A stretch of DNA of 6,128 bases from an uncultured Acetobacter sp. (GTDB lineage Bacteria > Pseudomonadota > Alphaproteobacteria > Acetobacterales > Acetobacteraceae). Within the stretch, counting starts at the first letter, position 1; every line of letters begins with the position of its first letter. This document shows, in pieces, positions 1 to 4,762 of the stretch. The translations under genes were made by a program, and so were the position numbers. Under the pieces are notes generated by a model. That model ran no database searches. It had not been told where the DNA came from and was given only the letters and a program-made list of their open reading frames with translations. The stretch is taken from positions 1 through 6,128 of the forward strand of contig NZ_CALLXM010000226.1 in the NCBI RefSeq assembly GCF_937875265.1, written 5' to 3'.

Positions 1-326
1 CCGCCAGATTCCGGGATGGGCCGCACCGCGTTATCAACATGCGCACCAAAGCTCATACCGGCGTCATACCGATTGAATAGCGGCGGCACGACCCGGCGCG
101 GCACAACAGCACTGTTAAACAGCGCGTTCCGCCCCAGTGCGCGCAAAATAATATCTGCCAGCTCCCGGTACTGCGGGTGGTTCAGGGGCAGTTGCAAATT
201 ATGCTTGGCTTTGGCCGACTGCTGCCCGGCTGTCACCTTGCCGTCCCGCCAGTCTGCTGTTTGCAGCACAGTACGGCAGTGGGCCAGTTCCTGCGGAGTC
301 AGAACTTCGGGAATATGGAGCAGCAT
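1..326 (-). CDS. piuC: PKHD-type Fe(II)/2-oxoglutarate dioxygenase, PiuC/YbiX family (partial, C-terminus off the left edge)
   Basis: The minus strand encodes the first 108 residues of a protein starting MLLHIPEVLTPQEL. Its landmarks match E. coli YbiX and Pseudomonas PiuC as I recall them: an early ADWRDGKVTAG stretch (24-34), PLFNRYDAGMSFGAHVDNAVR (82-102) and the first two iron ligands of the facial triad, His96 and Asp98. The distal His and the 2-oxoglutarate-binding Arg would lie beyond the window edge; family members are about 225 aa. Enzymes of this fold use Fe(II), O2 and 2-oxoglutarate to hydroxylate a substrate; the substrate of PiuC is not settled, but the gene is often iron-repressed and sits near siderophore receptor genes. 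The start at 324-326 is chosen because an in-frame TAG lies five codons upstream and AGGA sits 10 nt before it. It is divergent from bfr, which fits an iron-related role. The family call is firm; the function is inferred. Confidence 0.9.
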   Translation of the reverse strand, partial: MLLHIPEVLTPQELAHCRTVLQTADWRDGKVTAGQQSAKAKHNLQLPLNHPQYRELADIILRALGRNALFNSAVVPRRVVPPLFNRYDAGMSFGAHVDNAVRPIPESG

Positions 327-336
327 CAGACATATG

Positions 337-340
337 TCCT
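337..340 (-). promoter_or_regulatory. Shine-Dalgarno of the PiuC-like gene
   Basis: On the minus strand AGGA lies 10 nt before the ATG at 326. An ATG at 333 is closer but reads out of frame with the conserved protein, so this site supports 326 as the start. Confidence 0.5.
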
Positions 341-371
341 ACAAGAGCCGGAAACAGTTACTTCCCCATAA

Positions 372-392
372 TGACGATGAGACTTATTCGCA
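372..392 (-). promoter_or_regulatory. Candidate Fur box upstream of the PiuC-like gene
   Basis: On the minus strand the 21 bases read TGCGAATAAG, T, CTCATCGTCA. They agree at 15 of 21 positions with TGCAAATGAT-T-CTCATTTGCA, a form of Fur box I recall from Gram-negative bacteria, including the run TCTCAT. The two arms match each other as an inverted repeat at 6 of 10 positions. The site ends 46 nt upstream of the piuC start, where a Fur repressor would block the promoter. A weak promoter TTGCGA-N17-TATGGG on the minus strand would place the box over its spacer. The site is seen in the sequence; Fur control is inferred from similarity and from the iron-related genes on both sides. Confidence 0.45.
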
Positions 393-453
393 AACCATAA
401 CAGGGATGTCTGAGCGCTGCTTTACACACGCCTCACATCTCCGTGACTTGAAA

Positions 454-477
454 AGACCACTTTTGGCAGAAGTGTCT
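454..477. other. Small bulged hairpin, possible minus-strand terminator
   Basis: AGAC-(C)-ACTT at 454-462 pairs with AAGTGTCT at 470-477 around a 7-nt loop, giving 8 base pairs with one bulged C. Read on the minus strand the stem is followed directly by TTTTC, a short U-tract. It might weakly terminate a leftward transcript arising near the bfr promoter, or it may be chance. It lies about 60 nt beyond the Fur-like box, outside both coding regions. Confidence 0.25.
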
Positions 478-495
478 GATAAGAAATACCTCTAG

Positions 496-535
496 TTGAT
501 AGTAAGACTTAATTCCTATAGTCTATTGATATAGA
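496..535 (+). promoter_or_regulatory. bfr: Possible bfr promoter
   Basis: TTGATA (496-501, four of six to the -35 consensus) is followed after 15 nt by TATAGT (517-522, five of six to the -10 consensus); this spacing is shorter than the optimal 17. A second -10-like TATAGA lies at 530-535. The segment is the most AT-rich part of the spacer and lies about 80-120 nt before the bfr start. The exact promoter is uncertain. I looked for a second Fur-like or Irr-like dyad here and found none that was convincing. Confidence 0.25.
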
Positions 536-615
536 ACTGTTTTTTATTTGCATCCCCTTCGTGCCTGCGTTACATGCGGACAGTCATTTCTCAACCTGAG
601 CAGAAAGTACGCATC

Positions 616-1101
616 ATGGTCAAAGACGCAAAAGTTATCGAACATCTGAATACCCAGCTTACAAACGAGCTGACGGCTATTAACCAGTACTTCCTGCATG
701 CCCGCACCCTGCGCCACTGGGGCGTGACCCTGCTGGGCAAAAAGGAATACCAGGAATCCATCGAAGAAATGCACCATGCTGACTGGCTGGTAGAGCGCAT
801 TCTGTTCCTGGGTGGCCTGCCGAACGTCCAGCGCCTGAACACCATCCTGATTGGTCAGGACGTGAAGGAAATTCTGGAATGCGACCTGAAGCTGGAAGAA
901 AAAGCTATCGGTGACCTGCGCGAAGGCATTGCGTATTGCGAAAGCGTGCGGGACTACGTCTCTCGTGACCTGCTGCTGAAAATCCTGACGAACGAAGAAG
1001 AGCATGAAGACTTCCTCGACCGTCAGTTCGACCTGATCAAGCAGGTTGGTATTGAGCGCTACATCCACCTGAACTCTGCTGCCGCTCCTGATCAGGATTG
1101 A
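616..1101 (+). CDS. bfr: Bacterioferritin (haem-type ferritin, iron storage)
   Basis: The 161-aa product forms a four-helix bundle subunit of a 24-mer cage that oxidises Fe(II) and stores it as ferric mineral in the cytoplasm. It aligns without gaps to E. coli Bfr over the first 130 residues as recalled. All six di-iron ferroxidase ligands are in place: Glu18, Glu51, His54, Glu94, Glu127 and His130, with Tyr25 of the NQYFLHAR motif beside the site. Met52, which ligates the haem shared between two subunits, is present, so this is a haem-binding bacterioferritin and not a plain ferritin or Dps. The start at 616 gives the usual length and the family N-terminus; an upstream in-frame ATG at 574 would add 14 residues with no family counterpart and no ribosome site. 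The ribosome site of 616 is itself weak (AGAAAG, 602-607). No bfd gene for the release ferredoxin lies beside it. Confidence 0.97.
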   Translation: MVKDAKVIEHLNTQLTNELTAINQYFLHARTLRHWGVTLLGKKEYQESIEEMHHADWLVERILFLGGLPNVQRLNTILIGQDVKEILECDLKLEEKAIGDLREGIAYCESVRDYVSRDLLLKILTNEEEHEDFLDRQFDLIKQVGIERYIHLNSAAAPDQD

Positions 1102-1114
1102 GCACGCCTCTCCC

Positions 1115-1146
1115 GCTGCCCTCCGGTTTTTCCAGCCGGGGGCAGC
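1115..1146. terminator. Strong hairpin between convergent genes, probable bidirectional terminator
   Basis: GCTGCCC-(T)-CCGG at 1115-1126 pairs with CCGG-GGGCAGC at 1136-1146. This gives 11 mostly G-C pairs with one bulged T and a 9-nt loop. It starts 14 nt after the bfr stop and ends 12 nt before the stop of the convergent YffB-like gene, so it is well placed to end both transcripts. Neither strand has a proper U-tract after the stem, so it is not a textbook intrinsic terminator; it may act with Rho or as a 3'-end stabiliser. Confidence 0.6.
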
Positions 1147-1158
1147 AGGCCCCTCCTC

Positions 1159-1512
1159 CTACCCGGCAAAGGTCTGGGCATACAGTTCAGGCTTAAACCC
1201 CACCACCACAGAACCAGCTTCCAGCACGGGCCGTTTGATCATGGATGGCTGGGCAAGCATCAGCGCCGTGGCTTTGGCTGCATCCAGATTGGTCTTCTGG
1301 TCTTCTGGCAGTTTTCGGAAGGTTGTTCCCGCACGGTTGAGCAGCGTTTCCCACCCGACACGCTCCATCCATTTTTTCAGATGATCCGGGTCAACACCCT
1401 GCGTTTTGTAGTCATGAAACCGATAAGCCACATTGTGTTCATCCAGCCACTTCCGGGCCTTTCGCATGGTGTCACAACTCTTGATCCCATAAATCACGAC
1501 GGGTTCCGTCAT
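1159..1512 (-). CDS. yffB: YffB/Spx-type ArsC-family protein (thioredoxin-fold, putative reductase)
   Basis: The 117-aa product closely resembles E. coli YffB as recalled: YGIKSCDTMRKARKWL (8-23), YRFHDYKTQG (30-39), GWETLLN (53-59), GTTFRKL (62-68) and the C-terminal MIKRPVL (91-97). Cys13 is the single candidate catalytic cysteine, in a C-D-T setting and not a CxxC. Arg94 of the KRP motif matches the conserved arginine near the active site in ArsC-fold proteins. Such proteins are often annotated as arsenate reductase, but nothing arsenic-related is nearby; a glutathione-dependent thiol reductase role has been proposed for YffB, and the true substrate is unknown. The start at 1512 has AAGGA six nt upstream. 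A longer frame from 1569 would add 19 residues with no family counterpart. The gene converges on bfr and is divergent from ytcA. Confidence 0.9.
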   Translation of the reverse strand: MTEPVVIYGIKSCDTMRKARKWLDEHNVAYRFHDYKTQGVDPDHLKKWMERVGWETLLNRAGTTFRKLPEDQKTNLDAAKATALMLAQPSMIKRPVLEAGSVVVGFKPELYAQTFAG

Positions 1513-1518
1513 CTGCTG

Positions 1519-1523
1519 TCCTT
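1519..1523 (-). promoter_or_regulatory. Shine-Dalgarno of the YffB-like gene
   Basis: On the minus strand AAGGA lies 6 nt before the ATG at 1512. It settles the start at this ATG rather than the in-frame ATG at 1569. Confidence 0.7.
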
Positions 1524-1562
1524 TCCATCCTTGCGCCTGAGGGGCTGTTCTCTCAAACGGTT

Positions 1563-1591
1563 TTGCCATAACGGGCGCTGAACCCCTATGG
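1563..1591 (+). promoter_or_regulatory. Weak candidate promoter for the efflux operon
   Basis: TTGCCA (1563-1568) and CTATGG (1586-1591) are separated by 17 nt and would start transcription about 1598, leaving a leader of about 38 nt before ytcA. The -10 match is poor. It is offered as the only correctly spaced pair I found in the 123-bp divergent region that leaves room for a leader. Confidence 0.2.
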
Positions 1592-1596
1592 CCTGA

Positions 1597-1620
1597 TGAT
1601 TGACAGACTTACAGAAATCA
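1597..1620. promoter_or_regulatory. Small dyad, possible operator before ytcA
   Basis: TGATT (1597-1601) and AATCA (1616-1620) form an exact 5-bp inverted repeat separated by 14 nt. The interval holds a direct repeat ACAGA (1603-1607 and 1611-1615, 8-nt period) and a consensus -35 hexamer TTGACA (1600-1605). It ends 15 nt before the ytcA start, in the divergent spacer, where a regulator of the efflux operon could bind. Arms this short can arise by chance, and no regulator gene is visible in the window. Confidence 0.25.
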
Positions 1621-1635
1621 GCCCACTTTATAAGC

Positions 1636-1908
1636 ATGCTTCGTTTTCTCGTCCGCCCGTTCGGCATCAGTTGCGCTCTTTTACTCGGCGGATGCACATT
1701 ACGAGGCGCGCCCTCCTTTTCACTGGCTGGTGCGTATTTTCCAGACTGGATGCTCTGCGGTATAATTGGCATTGCTGTAGCGGTCGGGCTGCGCGTAGTG
1801 TTTGTGCTGACGGGCCTTGATGCTCTGCTCAGCCTGCGCCTGTTTACTTACCTGTCCCTCGGGGTCATCACAGCTTTGCTGGCATGGCTGATCTGGTTCG
1901 GACCGTAG
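1636..1908 (+). CDS. ytcA: YtcA-family lipoprotein, small accessory protein of the efflux operon
   Basis: The 90-aa product is almost the same length as E. coli YtcA (91 aa as recalled), the first gene of the ytcA-mdtNOP cluster. A short signal peptide ends in the lipobox LGGC with Cys20 as the lipid-anchored residue. After it come GAYFPDWMLCGI (the GAYxPxW motif seen in YtcA) and two hydrophobic helices at roughly 41-60 and 70-88. It therefore looks like a lipid-modified protein that also spans the membrane twice. Its role is unknown; the place in the operon suggests it helps assemble or stabilise the transporter. ATG 1636 is chosen because it gives the family length and a proper signal peptide; a TTG at 1600 would add 12 polar residues. 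No clear ribosome site precedes either start. Its stop is 3 nt before mdtN. Confidence 0.8.
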   Translation: MLRFLVRPFGISCALLLGGCTLRGAPSFSLAGAYFPDWMLCGIIGIAVAVGLRVVFVLTGLDALLSLRLFTYLSLGVITALLAWLIWFGP

Positions 1909-1911
1909 ACC

Positions 1912-2961
1912 ATGAAAAAAGTCTCTCTCTCCACCACCAGACCCCTTGGTCTGACCATTGCTGCGGTCTGCATTCTGGGGGCTGTGGGTCTGGGTGTGTA
2001 TGTCTCGCGTCAGGACAGCGCCTACCCTTCATCCCAGAGCGGTTCCATTGATGCTGAAGTGGTGCATATGGCCTCCACCGTAGGCGGGCGACTGGTTGAT
2101 TTGCGTGTGCACGTTAATCAGGCCGTCAAAAAAGGGGACCTCCTCTACCGCCTGGACCCGGAACCTTACAAATTGGCCGTGCATCAGGCTGAAGCCAACC
2201 TAGCTTTGGCCGCAGCGGAAGTGGACAACCAGAAACGCCTTCTGGCTATAAAAACTGCCAACGCCGCTGTTGCGCAGGATCAGACCACCCGCGCCCAGAC
2301 CAACCATGATCTGGCCGCGCGCACGGTTGAGCGCCTCAAACCACTGGCCGGACACGCCTATATCCCGTGGCAACAATATGATCAGGCCCGCGTTGCCCTG
2401 AATGACGCCTCCATTTCCCTCTCCCAGAGCCACCAGCAAGCCGATGCTGCACAGATTGCCATAGGGGACCTGAAAAGCTCTCTTGCGGCCCAGCAAGCTG
2501 CACAGGCCATGCTGGATCAGGCCAGTTACGCCCTGCGCCAGACGACAATCCTTGCGCCATCTGATGGCTACGTCACCAGCCTGCGGGTTAAGGAAGGGGA
2601 AATTCTGGCCCCGTCTCAGGTTCTGTTTACTCTGATTGCCAATGACGCCTGGTTTGCCAGCGCCAATATTCGGGAAATCACGCTGGGGGCCATCAAACCG
2701 GGGGACTGTGCCACAGTCTATTCCATGATCGACCGCCACACTCCTCTGCGCGGCCATGTGGAAAGCATTGGCTGGGGCGTGGCATCAGCTGACTCTATCG
2801 GGCTTGCACGTGGGCTCCCGCTGGTCCCACGGGAGATGGACTGGGTGCATGTGGCGCAGCGCTTCCCTGTACGGATCCGGCTGGACCCGGCAGACCCGCG
2901 CCTGCTGCGGCTTGGGGCCACGGCAACCGTTGAGATCCGGCATGGCGAAGCCTGCCACTAA
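1912..2961 (+). CDS. mdtN: HlyD/MdtN-type periplasmic membrane fusion protein
   Basis: The 349-aa adaptor would link the inner-membrane FUSC transporter to the outer-membrane channel. A basic N-terminus and one membrane helix (about 12-31) anchor it in the inner membrane. The first half of the lipoyl-like domain (about 46-84) contains VNQAVKKGDLLYRLDP. A long Ala/Gln-rich helical hairpin follows (about 85-210), then the second lipoyl half with ILAPSDGYVTSL (213-224) and a beta-barrel part with ANIRE. The C-terminal stretch WVHVAQRFPVRI (311-322) closely matches the WVRVAQRFPVKI of E. coli MdtN, which is 343 aa as recalled. It begins 3 nt after ytcA without a strong ribosome site, so coupled translation is likely. 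Its last 20 nt overlap the next gene. AaeA- or EmrA-type adaptors are the alternatives; the YtcA neighbour favours MdtN. Confidence 0.92.
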   Translation: MKKVSLSTTRPLGLTIAAVCILGAVGLGVYVSRQDSAYPSSQSGSIDAEVVHMASTVGGRLVDLRVHVNQAVKKGDLLYRLDPEPYKLAVHQAEANLALAAAEVDNQKRLLAIKTANAAVAQDQTTRAQTNHDLAARTVERLKPLAGHAYIPWQQYDQARVALNDASISLSQSHQQADAAQIAIGDLKSSLAAQQAAQAMLDQASYALRQTTILAPSDGYVTSLRVKEGEILAPSQVLFTLIANDAWFASANIREITLGAIKPGDCATVYSMIDRHTPLRGHVESIGWGVASADSIGLARGLPLVPREMDWVHVAQRFPVRIRLDPADPRLLRLGATATVEIRHGEACH

Positions 2962-4762
2962 CAGCCCCGCTCTGACGGCTGGCCGCATCTGGCAGCTGGT
3001 CACGGACCGTGCTCCCGGTCGCGGCGGAGCCGCACTTCGGGTTGCCGCTGCCTGCACCACAACCGTGCTGGTGGGCGAAATCTGGCAGGTGCCTGATATT
3101 GCGGTGCCCGCCCTTGTTACCATGGCCCTGTGGCAAAAGGACCGTGTGACCAATGTTCTGGCCGGGCTAGGCGTTAACATCCTGTTTGGTCTCATCATCC
3201 TGATCATGTTCGGGCTTGTGCGCCTGACGCTGGACCACCCGATGGGGCTTGTCGTGGCCACTGCGGCACTCTCCTTCGGGTTCTTTTTCCTTGGTTCCGC
3301 CAGCAAGCTAAAACCCGTCGCGTACATGCTGGGACTGGTTGTGGTCTATGCGCTGATTGCCATCGGGAATGTGCCCATTGGGGAACTGGCCACCCGTGCA
3401 CTGCTGTATGCTGACCTGTTCATTCTGGTTCCCGGTGCTGTGATGGTGTGCCTCGCACCCTTCATCTGCCCATCCCCCAAAACCATTCTGACACGCACCC
3501 TTGCCCACCATCTGCGGCTAAGCGCCGCCCTGCTCCGCTCTCCGGATGACGCAACGCGGGATCAGGCCGCAACCCTTCTGCGTAGCGGGACAAAGGGCAT
3601 GATGATGTCCCTGAAAATGGCCGGGCTGGAAAAGCTCTGGCGCAAGCAGGATCTTGCTAGCCTGAAACAGGCTATTCCCCGCAGCGTGGGTGTCTTGGCA
3701 CTCGCCCACGCCACAACAAGAGAGCAAGCGAATACGCCAGAAGACCAGACTCACCCTCCTGAAGCTCTGATTGAAACGCTTCTTGAAATGGCGACTATTT
3801 TTCAAAGTGGCGGTTACCCGACTGATATCGCGCAGCCTCCCGTTCCAAACGAGAACGCCGCCTTTTTACAGATTGCCTCTCTGCTCCCAACTTTTACAAA
3901 GCCAGTAGAAACTGACGGCAACACATCCCAAAAGCCTAAAGAGAAAGCCCAATCTTCCGGTTTTTTTGCGCCGGATGCCCTGAGCAACCCGGACCATGTG
4001 CGCTTTGCCGTCAAAGGTACGGCGGCTGTAATGCTGAGCTATTTTATCTTCAAGATTCTGGACTGGGACGGCATTCATACCTGCATCATCACCTGCTTTA
4101 TTGTTGCTTTGCCCACTATGGGAGAAATGATTTCCAAACTGACCCTGCGCATCAGCGGTGCGCTGGTTGGCGGAACACTGGGCATTCTTTCCATTATTTT
4201 TGTTATGCCGCATCTCACCAATATTGCTGCGTTCCTGATACTGATTTTTGCAGGCTCGCTCCTGGCCGCATGGGTCAAATCTGGTGATGAACGGATTGCC
4301 TACTCGGGCTTCCAGATTGGTCTGGCGTTCTTCCTTTCAGACCTGAAAGGGTATGGACCGACCTCGGACATGACAACGGCACGTGATCGGATTATCGGCA
4401 TTCTCCTTGGAAATTTCATTACCTATGCTGTTTTCACAAGTTTCTGGCCCTCCAGCGCTTATGACAAGATAAGAGACACCGTGTCCGCTGCCCTGAAAGC
4501 CCTGCATGCGCAATTCATCGCCCACTCGGCACAGGATCAGTTGCAACAAGCCGCGGCTACACAAAGCGCCCTCGCCTCAGCTGAACGCATGATCGAACTT
4601 GCAAGCGTTGAGCCTGTTCATATGCGTGCCAGCATGGATGAGCTAGCCACCTATCAGGCCATAACCTGCCAGATCTCCCGCCTGACAGAAGACGGCCTTA
4701 TCCCTGCGCGCCGCGCCGCGGCATCTGCTCAACTCACCTCTCTGGAAAAGGTGGTGTCATGA
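2942..4762 (+). CDS. mdtO: FUSC-family inner-membrane efflux transporter, MdtO-like
   Basis: The 606-aa product has the two-part FUSC layout: a first block of membrane helices (about 30-176), a cytoplasmic helical part (about 180-345) with polar loops near 260-275 and 320-340, and a second membrane block (about 355-510) followed by a soluble tail. The second block starts with the family signature SNPDHVRFAVK (348-358) and WDGIHTCIITC (375-385), then GDERIAYSGFQ and an ARDRIIGILLG segment, all close to E. coli MdtO. It would move small organic compounds, probably aromatic acids or drugs, using the proton gradient; the substrate cannot be read from the sequence. The frame is open from 2756, but the first 62 codons lie inside mdtN in another frame. 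ATG 2942 gives a plausible N-terminus with a weak GAG seven nt upstream. The tail is about 75 residues shorter than in E. coli MdtO (683 aa as recalled). Confidence 0.9.
   Translation: MAKPATNSPALTAGRIWQLVTDRAPGRGGAALRVAAACTTTVLVGEIWQVPDIAVPALVTMALWQKDRVTNVLAGLGVNILFGLIILIMFGLVRLTLDHPMGLVVATAALSFGFFFLGSASKLKPVAYMLGLVVVYALIAIGNVPIGELATRALLYADLFILVPGAVMVCLAPFICPSPKTILTRTLAHHLRLSAALLRSPDDATRDQAATLLRSGTKGMMMSLKMAGLEKLWRKQDLASLKQAIPRSVGVLALAHATTREQANTPEDQTHPPEALIETLLEMATIFQSGGYPTDIAQPPVPNENAAFLQIASLLPTFTKPVETDGNTSQKPKEKAQSSGFFAPDALSNPDHVRFAVKGTAAVMLSYFIFKILDWDGIHTCIITCFIVALPTMGEMISKLTLRISGALVGGTLGILSIIFVMPHLTNIAAFLILIFAGSLLAAWVKSGDERIAYSGFQIGLAFFLSDLKGYGPTSDMTTARDRIIGILLGNFITYAVFTSFWPSSAYDKIRDTVSAALKALHAQFIAHSAQDQLQQAAATQSALASAERMIELASVEPVHMRASMDELATYQAITCQISRLTEDGLIPARRAAASAQLTSLEKVVS
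4746..4754 (+). promoter_or_regulatory. Shine-Dalgarno of the outer-membrane channel gene
   Basis: AAAAGGTGG lies inside the end of mdtO, 4 nt before the ATG at 4759, and is the clearest ribosome site in the operon. It supports both the 4759 start and the reality of the short mdtO C-terminus. Confidence 0.65.

Larger units (their letters stand above)
327..615. other. Divergent intergenic region between the PiuC-like gene and bfr
   Basis: This 289-bp stretch has no credible gene on either strand; the open frame crossing it from the left on the plus strand is a shadow of piuC. It becomes clearly AT-rich between about 475 and 555, as expected for a promoter region facing bfr. It holds the Fur-like box (372-392), a small bulged hairpin (454-477) and promoter-like hexamers (496-535). 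The bfr leader after about 550 has no obvious riboswitch-like structure that I could identify by eye. Confidence 0.7.

Noticed and set aside
16..495. 159-codon open frame on the plus strand
   Set aside because: It is the antisense shadow of the PiuC-like gene over most of its length; its Ser/Arg/Cys-rich translation resembles no family, while the minus strand gives a clean match.
544..1068. 174-codon open frame on the minus strand
   Set aside because: It lies wholly antisense to bfr, whose product has every ferroxidase ligand in place; the open frame follows from codon bias.
1159..1512. Arsenate reductase as a firm function
   Set aside because: The protein is of the YffB/Spx branch with one cysteine, and no arsenic resistance genes are nearby; the ArsC name reflects only the fold.
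1159..1569. Longer start for the YffB-like gene at 1569
   Set aside because: It adds 19 residues without a family counterpart, and a good AAGGA site precedes the ATG at 1512.
1600..1634. Standard sigma-70 promoter TTGACA with TATAAG
   Set aside because: The 23-nt spacing is too long for normal recognition and the start site would fall within the ytcA coding region.
1636..1908. DUF1656/AaeX small membrane protein, as in aaeXAB operons
   Set aside because: It sits before an HlyD-FUSC pair as AaeX does, but the lipobox, the GAYFPDW motif and the 90-aa length fit YtcA better, as does the downstream channel gene.
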